Below are positions 50,901 to 63,305 of a stretch of DNA of 64,000 nucleotides, piece by piece (position 1 is the first letter of the stretch; each line of letters starts with the position of its first letter). The stretch lies in NCBI GenBank assembly GCA_014871385.1, contig CM026423.1:21260049-21324048 (forward strand), written 5' to 3'. The stretch comes from Ceratodon purpureus. Lineage: Eukaryota > Streptophyta > Bryopsida > Pseudoditrichales > Ditrichaceae. Under the pieces are notes generated by a model. The model had not been told where the DNA came from. It searched no databases and saw only the letters and a list, made by a program, of their open reading frames with translations. Made by a program: the position numbers and the translations under genes.

Positions 50901-51925
50901 TATTGTCTTTTAAATATGATGGTAGTTTTAGTAGTTATTTGGAATTTCATGGAGCTTCTCTCCTATACTCTACGCTGACGATACTCGTCAATGCGAAATA
51001 ATTAATTTTGTCCAAGTGGTCATTCCCCGAATTGGCAGTCTTGCTTAGTTTGATGTTGTATCTAGCTGAAAGAAACTGTTGGGCGTTGATACCATGTTAC
51101 AGCTATTGGAGCCGGGTCGCTACCCAAGTTTGCTCAAGACATTGTATGGGCTTCTCATGCTCCTTCCACAGGTATACCGTTATGTTTCATAATAATTTGC
51201 TCTTCACATTTTCACTATAGATTCAATTGCATATATTCTTATCGGATGAAACTATTGCGTTTGCAGCAAAGCGCTGCATTCAAGATACTGCGTACAAGAC
51301 TGAAGACGGTACCCTCGCAGACCTTCATGCATATGCAACCCGCTCTTCCACCCAGTGAGTTCCCTGGACTCTCTGCAATAAGAAGAACAGCCTCTGCAGG
51401 GGGATATTCGCAAATTCTATCTCACATTCCTACCATACAATCGTCGTCCACCACAAGCGAGGACGGTGAGAGAAGTTCTGATAGCACCAATGGTTCGCTC
51501 GGCATCAACTTTGCAGCTCAGTTGAAGCAGTTTGAATACATGCAACACCAGCATCATTTGTACCAAAGTCAAAATAGACCTCCCCGGAGGACCTTGACAC
51601 CTCCACCAGCTCAGGTATGCACTCTGCTAGGAACTTGTATTTTAGTATCCTCACTACAAGCGGAGTTTACTCGTCCACACAAGTACCTGATCTATGGAAT
51701 CTAAAGAAGAATTACTAGTAGCCAAAGGTTTTGTTAATGAATGAGGTTCAAGTCAGGTTTACATCGTTGGCTGTGACTAATTTGCGATTTTAACTTATTT
51801 TGGTCCTTCTCTTGTAGAATGGACACCATCCTTCAAGAACGTCAGATGACGTGGCAGATTCAATAAGGAGGACAAGGGCTGCTTCACAGGTGCGGATACC
51901 ACAGCGAACATCATGGCGGAGCTAG
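44909..51925 (+). CDS. VAC14: VAC14 homologue, HEAT-repeat scaffold of the PI(3,5)P2 kinase complex, 20 exons
   Basis: VAC14 scaffolds the FAB1/PIKfyve lipid kinase and the FIG4 phosphatase on vacuolar and endosomal membranes. Exons: 44909-45007, 46037-46150, 46276-46341, 46503-46592, 46913-47032, 47223-47251, 47453-47595, 47876-47970, 48177-48263, 48404-48511, 48764-48855, 49164-49245, 49430-49495, 49689-49804, 49988-50108, 50254-50415, 50586-50714, 51103-51171, 51267-51614 and 51818-51925. The frame is open throughout and gives 747 aa, close to plant VAC14. HEAT-type helices fill the protein; examples are [18 protein letters not shown] and [18 protein letters not shown]. The conserved C-terminal block [20 protein letters not shown] and [17 protein letters not shown] begins near residue 574. 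After it comes a variable Ser/Gln/Pro-rich tail. I chose the ATG at 44909 because it leads into [11 protein letters not shown], the conserved family start. No damage is seen. Confidence 0.97.
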
Positions 51926-54260
51926 TACTAAACTCTAAATTGTTGAACGCATGTGCTATAGATAGTCATAAACAGGGTCTTACGTGATTCTTTTCTGTAC
52001 GATTTGTTTGTATAGTAGTAATTCTCCTTATTGGTCATGTACAAGTCATACGATTGTTTGTGGCGTAGTGTAAGGTCATCTGGGCACACCATAGCCCACT
52101 CTAGATAACGTTTTTGAGAGTGGATAGAAGCAAGGACACAGTGGTGTGGCTGTTGGAGGGGTTACCTTACAGTTCCCCCAGTCTCTATAGGTGTTGTAAA
52201 GTTCACAGAGAATTTTTTAAAGTTTTGAGATATGCTCTCAAATTTCTGAAGTCAGATAAGCTATTGCAGGTAATGCAGTTGTTCTGGCACACAAATCATG
52301 TCTTTACATTGTTACAGTGGCTGATTGTCGAGCACTGAATGTCCCTTCATAGTTTTCTACTCATTAATGGGTTGTTGGTATATGGAATTAGTATCGTACT
52401 CATTCGATGTTAAGGTTGCTGCATGTAGCACCTTTGAACATACTCACGATGTCTCAAACCAACCTGAATTATTCTTAGTTGCCTTCTTCACTAGTGAAAC
52501 TCAAGGTGGCAGTCTGAAACTTGATGAAGCTTCACTTCATTTTACTTCCTCAATAGGGGTAAAGAAGGGCCTGCGGCTACTACTACACTCCCCGGTTTTC
52601 GTCCTTCTTGGTGCTCTATCCAAGAAAAATCAGTTTCCACACTAGATTGTCAAGTGAAGCCCACTCGGAAGGAACGATGTTTACAAGTCCCCTCCGATCT
52701 GCAACGCTATCTGAGTCCAAGGAAATAAGTAACAACGTTAAAAGTGCGCCCTCACAGTGAGGATTCTCTATCCCAATGACGACGAACTCAGCAATCTCTT
52801 CGTGACCTGGATCTAGTACACTACTAGCATAGTTGACGTCCCCCACTCCGCAGTGTAAGGAGGCAGTCGCCCTTCACTCATCGCATGCCTTAGTGCGAGT
52901 TTTCCCGTGGTTTAGCCGGTTGTAGCGGGGTGGGCCACTGCCGTAACGGCGATCAACCAATCACGTCGCGAGGGAGTGATGCAGTAAACGAGGGTGAGTC
53001 CACGGTGGAAGGGGGTAGTTTCGCCCGTGCCACGTTCGATTTACTTACTCCGCCCGGTGGTAACAATCTCCAGGAGACGGGAAACGTAAGCAAGTGCGAG
53101 GTCTTGAAACGGTCGGGGAGGGGGTAGTGGGGCCCGCATGCGCTGTCTCGGATTGGATTGGAGTGACGACATTTTACTCTTTCACTAGCAGAGGGGAATT
53201 TGGCAGTAGACACTTCGATCGTTCATAGGAATTCTCGTAGAATGGGGGTAAATTTTTTTGAATATTACATGCGGTCTTTTGGAGTACACGCAGACAGAGG
53301 TAGCCAACGACCCTGTTCATAAACGTGTTGAACATATCCTATTGCATCTCAAAATTTCAGTGTTGCTGCGGTATGCCACTACAAGTTCAGTCAAAGTTGA
53401 GCAACTCCCAACGAGTTTGTAAGTCCAATGTTTTCGTGGACATCAAATATGTTCCTCAAGCTAGAAAACTGTACATGGTACGTCTGAGACACTCTGAATA
53501 CCGTACTTGAAACTACCATTCCAATGAAGGCTGTTTCCACACAGTTGTGCTATGTCTCCTATCCTATCTATGGCTAATCTGCACTATCATCCGAATCCGC
53601 CAATACGTCATTGCGTACACAAACCTAATATTTACAGCTTCAATCAAAACTATCCCCAAACATTCAAACCATTCTAAACTTGACCATGGGGCTCAAATTG
53701 GTCCTGCACTTGGACAGTCTCTGTCAACCTCCTGTGGTTTTCTCTCGGAACTGGTGCCATCTTCTTTTGTTGTGATTCGCTCCATGTGGAAATCGCTGCG
53801 TATGGTCTACCAGATTCGGAGGGCTCAGTCGCTGTCGGTGAGATCATGAATGAGGCGGTCCAGGTTCCATCCCTCCGGGGGTTGTGCACCCGTACACGTC
53901 GGGCAAGGGACCCCTGTATCTGCACATTGACGTAGTTCGGTCGTAAGGTTTAGGGTATGTGGTACTCGCTGCGTCTCAATGGTGATACAGTGCAATGGTA
54001 GAAGGAAAAGTAATGTATATTCCGCTGGAGAAACTTACCTACTGGAAGCAAAGGTGGGCTCTGTTTGAATCGCAGCGGTGAGAGAGTTCTCGGTGGTGAA
54101 TACGCTGACGGGCCACCGTTTGCTGAGATTTCGCCATGGGCCAGCGCAGGTGCCACAACCGTCAATGTGTGGCCCGGTCCATCAGCGTTGACTTCTGAGT
54201 CTGCACATCAACGCACTGTCATGTTCACTTCGTCTTGGGATTCCTACGAACAGTAAAATC
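51926..54260. other. VAC14 3' flank and likely outer part of the CACTA element
   Basis: The first few hundred bases are the VAC14 3' UTR and flank. From about 52.8 kb the DNA becomes GC-rich and full of short G/C runs, as expected of subterminal CACTA DNA. A CACTACTAGC motif at 52819 could be the transposon end, but no matching terminus can be seen because the other end would be outside the window. No coding exon is supported here. Confidence 0.4.
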
Positions 54261-56677
54261 CTATGTATGCCAAATGCAACCCGTCGTCGGGAAATCCTCA
54301 CCGTTCACACGAGATGGGCTCTGGAGTAGCGATTCGCGGACATTCCCATATTCAGTGACATTGTCGGCGCTGGTTCCTTCACGAGAAGAGAGGAGCCACT
54401 GCTCCATCTTCCTTCTCTTATTTTCGATCCAATCAGCCTGAGCTTCTTCTTCAGCTCTTCTCTTTTTCGTCATTTTCGTGAACTCTGTCTCTCGGTCTCG
54501 GAGGTACTCCAGTTGCTCAGTAACAGATAGTGCGTCGAAGCCGTCTTCGATAGCCCTTCGATCCACTGCACGAAAACAAGCCCCAATTCCCCGCCCGCGA
54601 AGAGCGTTAGCAGATCTGAATATGCAAACGGAATACCAGATTTGGGTCGGAAAGTAGAAGAGGCGATGGAACATATTTTCGTTTCATGGGAGAGGACTTA
54701 CATAAATTGTGGATGATGTCCTGGGCGTCAATCATCTCCATGTCGTCCTCGGTAATGACATCCTGAGAGTCACGAGGAACTTCTAAGGGCGGAGCATCGT
54801 TGGAAGGGCATTTCCTTGTGTAGCAGCAAGGCTCGTAATCGTCGTCTGAGCTGCTGCACAGTACTTGGCGACATCCGTTCTCGAATTCTGCACCGAGAGA
54901 AAGCTTCATCAATAAAACCTAAGTTTCCTAGTTAATGATCATCAAATAAAGAAGCCGACTAGAACTTCTGCTTCTATAACATGTCCATCGCAAATTAAAA
55001 CTGAAGTCCTATATTTCCAGAGCTTGGAGCGTACCTGGCCCTGGGGACATGGGGCATCCATCCCATTTGTTGCCGGGGTCCTTTGATGTTGTTACCACTG
55101 TGCCTTTGTGAAGGGCAAGGGGTTGCGTCTGAGCGAGGGTGGCATTCCCCAGCGAGTCAGTGGCTGTCACAAGTCCCAGTGTTAGCACCGCATAGAAAGC
55201 CGAAGATTCAATTCGAATGCAGTGGTCGTTTTATGGAAGACTAAATGTCTACAGCGTACAGATAATGCACATGGTACTTTGAGTTCTCGCTCACCTGTTG
55301 CCGTCTCATCGTTATCTGCCTTGTCGCTACCATCGCTCCCGGAACCAGTGTCCGAGTTGGACGTCCCTGCAGTAGATAGTCGAAGGTAGAGCTCAGATCC
55401 CATCTTACCGAATTGAATGTCAGCATATAAAAGAGTAACTCCTTCATTACTGTTGACATGTGCAGTAGATAGAGACAAGATTGTCGAATGTTACCTTGCA
55501 TGTTTCGGAGGCGCCCGTACAGGGGAGGGGCGACGGTCAGGTCTGGTTTCTTCGGCAACACGTCCTTCAAGTCGAACCCGTTCACGAGCCTCATGTTCAT
55601 CTTCCGGACCTGTCTATTAAGCTCCCAGTCGTCGGGAGCTCCCTGTAACTCCTTCTCGTCCTGTTCGGTAACTTCATTCTCCGGCCAGTCGCCATTCTCC
55701 AGCTCCGTTTTTCGCTTAAGTTCCTCAATTGTGAGAAATGCCTTCCCTCCGCGAGTACACTGCTTCGCGGCAAACGTAGCCCAGTCCACGGCGTGTCCTA
55801 ACTTCTCCGCTAGCAGGCCTCGGGCGAAGGCCAGACCAATTCCCCTCTGTTTCCCTATAGGCCTCTGGTGAGTTAGCTGGAACAGACGTTCCACCCGGTA
55901 CTGCATTCGCGGACTCTCGCGGAAGTTTGGCCTTGCATACCAGAATTTCCCCCCCGATTTCTCTCCCCATCGCTCCTTACACTTCGTCTCGTTTGCAATG
56001 GAGTCTGGGAGTGCGTCTCGCTGTCGTCTCGATGCGCCGGGAATGTACCCGTAGTTGTTGAGGCCCAGCTCCACGAAAAACCATCGCGGACTTCCTCGGT
56101 GGGGGTTTCGTGGGATGTCCCAGCTGTCAATTGCCATTGCCGAACCTGCAATCATCGGACGTAAACGTATTACCGCATCACGATATGCAATGACTATCAC
56201 AATTTCTTCGTGAGAGACGAAAACTGGAGGTACAACGCACACATTCTACTAAAATCCTCTCCTCATATACTAATCACCCATGTATCCATGTCGTTAAGAA
56301 GGGCAACATCAACCAAATTCCTACGTGAGGCTGCACAAAACAGAGAGTTCTTCGTACCTCACTTGTGTGTCCCGACTACGCACTCAGAATGACCTGTCCC
56401 GCGCGTGAGGCAGACCCTGCACGAGATTGCAAGTGCACAACACATTAGCAATGGAAACTGAATGCATCTAAAACCCTGCTGATACTCCTCAAACTTCGTC
56501 ACGACAGTGAATGCTCTGGCAATTGCAGGGAAGATAGACTCTCGAAAAGTACACTCCAATCACGAGGAATTGCATTAACTCTAACAAAAACCGGGATACT
56601 GGGTAGAGTCGCTGCTCTGACGATGCTACTACTTCAGAAGCCACACAAGTGAATATGGAGTGAAGGATAAACTTACC
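54261..56677 (-). CDS. Second gene of the CACTA element, function unknown
   Basis: I do not recognise this protein. Exons on the minus strand 56145-55495, 55366-55295, 55163-55035, 54888-54702 and 54565-54261 join in phase to a TAG stop at 54261. An upstream exon ends at 56677 and adds PSLIIEELGVLLATTPRNS in phase; its 5' end and the true start are not fixed. An ATG within the 56145 exon (MAIDSW) is an alternative start. The first large exon codes a basic, aromatic region (RWFFVELGLNNYGYIPGA, then KCKERWGEKSGGKFWYA). Ser/Asp-rich linkers follow, then a segment with paired Cys residues (CSSSDDDYEPCCYTRKC). The end is a charged helix (LRDRETEFTKMTKKRRAEEE). The gene lies downstream of the TNP2 gene on the same strand. 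By position it could correspond to the second, TNPA-like protein of En/Spm elements; that is inference from position only. Confidence 0.6.
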
Positions 56678-57125
56678 GCTGTTCCGCGGTGTTGTAGCGA
56701 GCAGGACTCCGAGCTCCTCGATGATGAGAGACGGACAGTGCGGGGGTTGTAAAGTATCTGCTATTCCACAACTCGCTCAGCATATACAAGTCAGCATCCG
56801 GAGAGATATCCGATCAAAGTAGGCCACGAAGAGCACTTGTAATCGCGGCGGCTATGGCCATCGTCAGAGTAACGAAATGCGCTAACTGTAAGCAGGGTTT
56901 CTGATTTTATAGGAGGGGATTAGGGTTTTGGGTGGAGACGACGGCCGCGGATGCGATGCTGAGCGCCACGACGAACCCGAATCCCACGACGTTCCTGCCC
57001 AAATTACCCTGGCTGGACATGTGGATCTTACCATGATGAGTTCATATGCGCACCGCGTCACTTCCTCCACCAAACTGTCGCGTCCCCCATCATCCTTCTC
57101 GTCACATGTCCTCTATCATTTCACC

Positions 57126-57807
57126 CAGTTCCGCTTCATCATGTCTTGAAGGATTGGCACCTCCTCCATCAAACTGTCGCGTCCCTCATGCTCCAGCCTG
57201 TCACATCGCGTCCATCACCTGAATTGATGTTAGCGTGGCAGTCCACCTCAGTTTCATCAAGTAAAATCAATCATGCTGGTAGAAGTAGGAACTGAATGTC
57301 AAGTGATGTAGCGTAGCTTACCATACCAAATGTCTTGTCCACGTTCACGTGTTGAAGATGGACTTAGAATCTGAATTATGATATCTGGAAGCGGAGAATG
57401 GACTGGGCAGTACTTGGTGCGCCTGGTATGAGAGGCTTACTGACAGTGAAATCACTCATGATGTATCCAGTTCCGTCATATAGACTATCCAGTTCCGCTT
57501 CATGATGTATTGAACAATTCGCACTTCATGCACCAAACTGTCGCGTCCCCCATGATGCAGCCTGTCACGTCGCGTCCAACACCTGAACTGATGTCAGCGT
57601 GGCAATGCACCTCAGTTCCATCAAGTAACATCAATCATGCTGGTAGAAGTAGGAACTGAATGTCAAGTGATGTAGCGTAGCTTACCATACCAAATGTCTT
57701 GTCCACGTTCAGGTGGCGAAGATGGTCTTAGAATCTGAATGATGATATCTGGAAGCGGAGAATGGACTGGGCAGAAATTACTGCGCCTGCTATGAGAGGC
57801 TTACTGA
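57126..57807. repeat. Direct duplication inside the CACTA element, 364-bp period
   Basis: A block of about 320 bp starting CAGTTCCGCTTCAT at 57126 is repeated at 57490 with only scattered mismatches. The copies share long identical runs, for example around GGTAGAAGTAGGAACTGAAT and TGATATCTGGAAGCGGAGAA. Both copies end with TATGAGAGGCTTACTGAC. A third, shorter relative lies at about 57040-57120 (ACCAAACTGTCGCGTCCCCC). The repeat lies between the TNP2 gene and the second gene and contains no coding exon. Confidence 0.88.
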
Positions 57808-58694
57808 CCCGTTCCTCTATCTCCTAGAGCAAAAGTCCAAACGTGCGATTGAACTCCGAGATCTGATCCGTGCTCAAGGTTTGCGGCTTCAGGTTCCCTG
57901 TTGTTCTGTCCACTATCTGTCTAGCGTCTGCAATGACAAGAGTGAAGGAGGGTGTGCAGCACAGTACTTGTTAAAGGCATTGCTGGCAAGACTGACGTCG
58001 GTAAGTCTATATGGAACCTGTGTCACTCCACGGCAAAAGGTGGACATGGTTAGAGCTGGTAAGAAGGAAACATAACTATTGCGTCTATTTTGAGAACATA
58101 TTTAATCATGAGCCTCAGATATAATGCTTCTAGTCAGCGTACCCGAGAGAGACCCTACTGCAAAACCCATTTCAGAAAACAAATGAAAAAAAAATAGAAA
58201 AAACACATCGACAATGCGCGGCACTAATGCAGTTATAGTTCAGGACGTAGGGAAATTTGGAAAAAAGGGACTTGAATAAAGGGATAGACTGAAAGAAAAG
58301 TGTTAGATGGGAAGAGGGTGTTAGGTGATATTATGTACAGTTCTAAAAAGAGACGAAGATAGGGAGGGGCAGATGTGGATAGAACTGGTGAGAGTTTAAT
58401 TCGAGATGATCCCCTGGACCCCGCGGCTCTTACAACCATACTGCGAATGCCAAGCATATGACCCGGTGCGAAAAAAAAAAAACAAGGATTGGGGCAAGCG
58501 CTTCTCCAGGGGGCTGTTTTCGAAGCGCATTATAAGAGGGACACTTCCGTGTTACCTCTAGTCATATCATCATTGGCCATGACATTTTAAGAGGGAAAAA
58601 TTATAAACTTCAGTATCCGGGAAGATTAAGTGAGACTGTATACCTAGATGTAGCTCTTGATCGAAGTCAATCGCAAGCGTACTGTTCCCTGCTG

Positions 58695-61600
58695 TCAGAC
58701 ATCGTCTATGACGTCGTGGAAGGGGACTGGCAATACCGTGTCAGGGGACAGCGGAGCTGGTTCGTCATCGGACTCTGACTCAGATTGGTCAATGTCTTCG
58801 TAGGCTGCTTCATCGTCGGTCTCTATGTACGCCATGACGTGCACAACGTCCGCTTCACGTACGGGCTCCCGTGGGTGTCCAAACACTCCACCCTCTTCAT
58901 TCGTAGCTGAGTTACTGTGCGTGGCGTTAATGGCGCGTCCAGGTGCGCTCAGAGAAGCCTCTGGAATTCCTCCAACTACGCGTCGTGATCGAGGGTCCTT
59001 GTATAAAACAACTTTCCAGTCCGGGTCGAAGGGATCATCGACAAAATAGACCTGCAAGTCGCAGAAATAACGAGGGGGTGTTATCTAGTAAGAAGATGGT
59101 GTCACCCAGGTGTGAAGGATATAAAGAACAGATGCTCCGGTCGTTGCTTCGTCACTGCCAGTGACGCAGCCAAAAACTACTCAGTCATTCAAAGCGATCC
59201 AAAGTTTTCAGCAAGCTCACCTGCCGGGCGTGCGATGGCATGAGATATGGCTCAACGACCGGGGTTTGGCGAGCTCCGTATTTTACAAGAAAGAACCCGT
59301 CTTCGTCTTGTCTGATTGTCCTCTCTCCAGCGAGGTCTGGTCTGATCCAAGAACACCTCATTACGTTAAACTTTAAATGACCGTAGTCTACTCTGAGTAT
59401 GTCCTTGATTATGCCCACGTACTGAAGCTCAACCCGGATGGGGCGGGGATCCGCCCTTGATGACCGACAGTCTTGTGTGATAATCGCAGCAACGCCCGCG
59501 TCGAATGACACGTGCTGAGAACCATCTTCATCGGCTGTTCTGAAATGGTAACCATGTGACCACATAGAGTTGTGGTGTCTGACGTATGGGGAGGGTAGTC
59601 TAGACATGGTGACAAGGTCGTGGGAGGGCCGTGATCCTTCTATGCCCATGCGACGTACTCTATCTTCAAGCCAGTCTGCAAAGGGTGCAAGTCTTCTTGG
59701 ATTCTGCCCCCGCAGTGATGACCTCTCCTGCATGTACTCACTGCATCACAGTTCATTAAATTAAAACGTGCTTGAACTCTGAGGGTTAGTCTAAGACGTC
59801 AGTAATTGTGTCCAGCATGGTGTATAAGATCCGAGTCCACGAGGTCAGATGCAATCACCGTCTGACAGGGGCGATAAAAACAAAGAAGCACGACGTCTAC
59901 CCTATAAAGGAGACAAGAGCACATAAAGTACGTTACCTGTATAAGTCATCCGTTATTTCGCAATGGCGGATGACATGTTCGTGGAGCTCCTTCAACTCCG
60001 CGTCATTCCAGAATCTGTTCCGCCCCTGACCCTCCAATACCTCCCCCGCGTCCTGCTCATCCTCCTCCATGTCCCATAGGATCCTAGCAACTCCCGGGTA
60101 CATCTGGAAGTGCTCAGTCACGAAGCCGATCGCCTCTGTATACATATATCCCTGCGCCATGGAACCTTCGGGTCTCGCTTTGTTCCTCACAAGGCTTTTT
60201 AAATGACCCAAGTATCTTTCTACACTGTACATCCACCGAGCGTGGACAGGGCCGCACCAGTACAACTCCCGTACCAGGTGCAGTGGGAGGTGCGACATTA
60301 TATTAAAAAATGCCGGGGGGAAATGGATTTCCAACAGTGCGGATGTTTCAGCTATGTAGTTCTGTAAGGCTGGTAGTTCGCTCACTCGTATTTGCTTCTC
60401 GCAGACTTTCTTAAAGAAATGGCTAAGCCGAATAACAGCTAAACGAGGTCCCTCGGGCAAGGATCCCCTCAACGCCGCAGGTAACACCTCCTCGAGCAGG
60501 ACATGCCAGTCATGACTCTTCATGAACTGGAACTTCCCCTTTTCCAAGTTCACTAGTTTCTGGAAATTAGCGCAATGACCTGATGGAGTCTTCGTGGACT
60601 TTATGGTCTGTAGTACCCGGCGCTTCTCCGCTGGACGTAGCACATAAGGAGCCTGCGGCATAAGATACCTATCTGTCCCCTCCTCACGCACAAGGTGTAG
60701 GTCGGGCATAATCCCTTGCTCCTGTAGATCCTTCCGAACGGCGATTGTGTCTTCCTCCCCCAGTAAAAAGCCCGCTAGTGTTGCGGCGACATTCTTCTCC
60801 ACGTGCATCACGTCCAGCGTGTGTCGTACTGGGAGTTCCTGCACACGTGCAGAGGAGAACGGGTTAGATACGTTATGGGAATGCATAGTGCCAAATGAAC
60901 GTAATTCAAAAACGTTGAGCGTTATAAAGCTTTCTCTAGCGCCACAATGGAATACCTGCCATTCATAGACACTGAACCAAGTGAAAGAGATGCAGGATCT
61001 AAGAGTAAACGGGGCTAACTGTTGCGCCACACCGTGAGTGTTCGTGGCTCAAAGCATATGGATGGATGGACTGACCTTCCAGTATGGGAGCCTAAACAAT
61101 GAAGTTACTCGTTTGATGCCGTATCGTCTTACTGGATCATTCTCCTTCGGCCTGCCGTACTCTCGCAGCCATCTGACGCGCTCCTCCCCTCTGAGCAAAG
61201 CCTCCTGCCCGGTAACGACATCAGGTGCGAGTCGATACTCCGGTTCCGCAAAGTTTGTGCTGTCTCGACGGAAGTGATGATCTGGTTGAAGCAAGAACCT
61301 TCGAGCGCATCCACAAAACACATTTTTGTGTAGAACCTTGGACCTCCTCGACCTAAATCCCTCACCACACACGGGACATCCGACGAATCCATTGGTAGTG
61401 CAGCCGGCCAGAGTGCCATACGCGGGGAAATCCCCGATAGTCCAGATGATCATCGCCTTCAAGACGAAATGAGAAGATTCCTTGTAACGCGCCACGTCCA
61501 TGCAGTACACTCCATATTCCCACAGCTCTAAAAGTTCATCGATTAGAGGCTCCATGAAGATGTCGAAGTGGTTGGCGGTTACAGACTTGGGACCTGGTAT

Positions 61601-63200
61601 TAGTATCGCAAGCATAATGAAATAATTCTTCGTAGTTAGCCATGGGGCTATATTGTAATTCATCAATAGGATGGGCCAGATGGAGTACGTACTCCTTTTG
61701 TCCGAATTGGGATTAAAGCCATCAGTGACGAGGGCCATCCTCACGTTTCTATCATCGTACCCGAACTCCTCTCGGAATCTCTGCGAGATCCACTTCCATT
61801 GGGCTGAGTGAGAGACGTGCGACATTACACCGTCTGGATCATCCAGAGTCGCGTGCCAAGTCATTGCTGCGGCCTGCAGTGGACTCCGGAACACCCGCTT
61901 CAGCCTTGGAGTAACTGGGAAGATCCGAGTCACCTTGAAAGGAACTTCAGACCGTCCAGCACGTCTTTTGCGGGGGGCCCTGCACTCTGGGCAAACTCGA
62001 GCATCCTTCAACTCGTTCCGATATAGTCTGCAATTATTTGGACACGAATCAATGGATTTGTACGTGTGCCCCAGTTTCCGCAGGTACTCTGAGGCCTCCC
62101 TGTACGACTTCGGCAGGGTGTTTGGTTTAGGCAGTATAGTGGTGCTCAAAACGCGAAAAAGCTCATCCAAGTACGTATCCGACACTCCATGTAGCTTCCC
62201 CCCACTCAAAAGTATATATGTTGTTCCCATACTGGAATAATCGGAGCCTGGGAATAATGGCGTGGTCGCTGCCTCCTCCAGAGCTGCAACTGTTGCGTCC
62301 GTGTCTTCGTCTTCGGAGTCTCCCCAGTCATGTCCACCTTCGTCTCCCGAGCTGTCACCGCTCTCAGCGACGTGAACATTTCTGTCCCCGTTTCGAACAT
62401 CTGCGCCCATGGTCGTATCGTCTTCTCCCGCCGGATGCTGACTCTCCACGGCAGGTGACGTGCCCCCACACACCTCTTCAACATGGTCAGTCGCAGCGAA
62501 GGGGACGCTTTCATGTTCAATGGGATCGTCTTCCCCTTCGACGCCTTCGTGTACGCCCGCCTGTGGTTCTTGTGGACGACCGAGACCCTCAGGAACCGTT
62601 TCCGCAGCTACCTCCTCTCGGATCCTGTCGGCAATTGCGAAACTTTCGACGACCATCTCAGTCATTCCTATACCTGGATCCAAGTTCGTTTGTCGTAGCA
62701 CATTCGGACGCACTCTTGCTTGTGCGCCATAGTACCACGTGATGTGGTCCTCCCATTCAACATCGGAGTCGTCGTCCTCGTATCCCTGCGAAGAGAAGAA
62801 CATTTCGATTAAAGGGAGGTGCAGCCATAGTCGCTATCGTGACCTAGGCTTGCGACCATGTGTCGGACTACTACATTTCCCGCAACCTTCAAACTCAAAC
62901 GACGTGACGACAGCATATTACACATGTCAGTGGACCTCAAATCGAATCCCAAAACCAACGATCAACGACGTTGCGTACCTCTGTTCTGCCGTAGAACCAT
63001 CGGTGGCGCCCGTTCTCCCTGACGCACCTCCGGTACGACTCAAGAACTAACTCTGATTCGCGCATGTGCAGTGGACAGGGGCAAGGCAATTTTCTCCAAC
63101 CCATACGCCTCGCATAGGCCAATTCACGGCGAAGTAACTTTGCCTCCCGGTTTAGTATGCGCTCTTCCCCGGGTGCATTTCTCCGAATTCCCTCTTCCAT
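58695..63200 (-). CDS. CACTA (En/Spm) TNP2-type transposase, apparently intact, 5 exons
   Basis: This is the transposase of a CACTA-superfamily DNA transposon, which would bind the element ends and catalyse cut-and-paste movement in the nucleus. Minus-strand exons are 63200-62979, 62785-61076, 60838-59937, 59740-59221 and 59051-58695. The joined frame is open for 1236 aa and ends in TGA. Residues 1-74 carry a short Cys-containing start (LPCPCPLHMRE) that may be a reduced transposase-associated domain. An acidic linker follows. The TNP2 core (PF02992) includes LDELFRVL, NTLPKSYREA, CPNNCRLYRNE, CPECRAPRK, TDGFNP (about residue 429), LLIPGPKS-type AILIPGPKS, WTIGDFPAYG (about 522-531) and GCPVCG. 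Next come HTLDVMHVEKNVAATLAGFLL and the DUF4218 region, with SALLEIHFPPAFFNIMSHLP and WMYSVERYLGHLKSL. DUF4216 closes the protein (VYFVDDPFDPDWKVVLY). No stops or frameshifts are found, which is unusual for plant CACTA copies. Confidence 0.93.
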
Positions 63201-63265
63201 GGCGGCAACTCCCGTAAGCAGAGAACGACCTCTGCACCTGTCGCGTCAAAACAGTCGCTGCAATC

Positions 63266-63281
63266 AAACCCTAAACCCTAA
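63266..63281. promoter_or_regulatory. Telo-box (AAACCCT repeat) upstream of the transposase
   Basis: AAACCCTAAACCCTAA lies 66 bp upstream of the TNP2 start codon. Two plant telomere units in a 5' region form a telo-box, a motif known from promoters of plant translation and cell-cycle genes and a target of telomere-repeat binding factors. Its role here is inference. A single further AAACCCTAA copy lies at about 63363-63375. Confidence 0.6.
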
Positions 63282-63305
63282 TTGAACATATGAATTCCTG
63301 AACTT

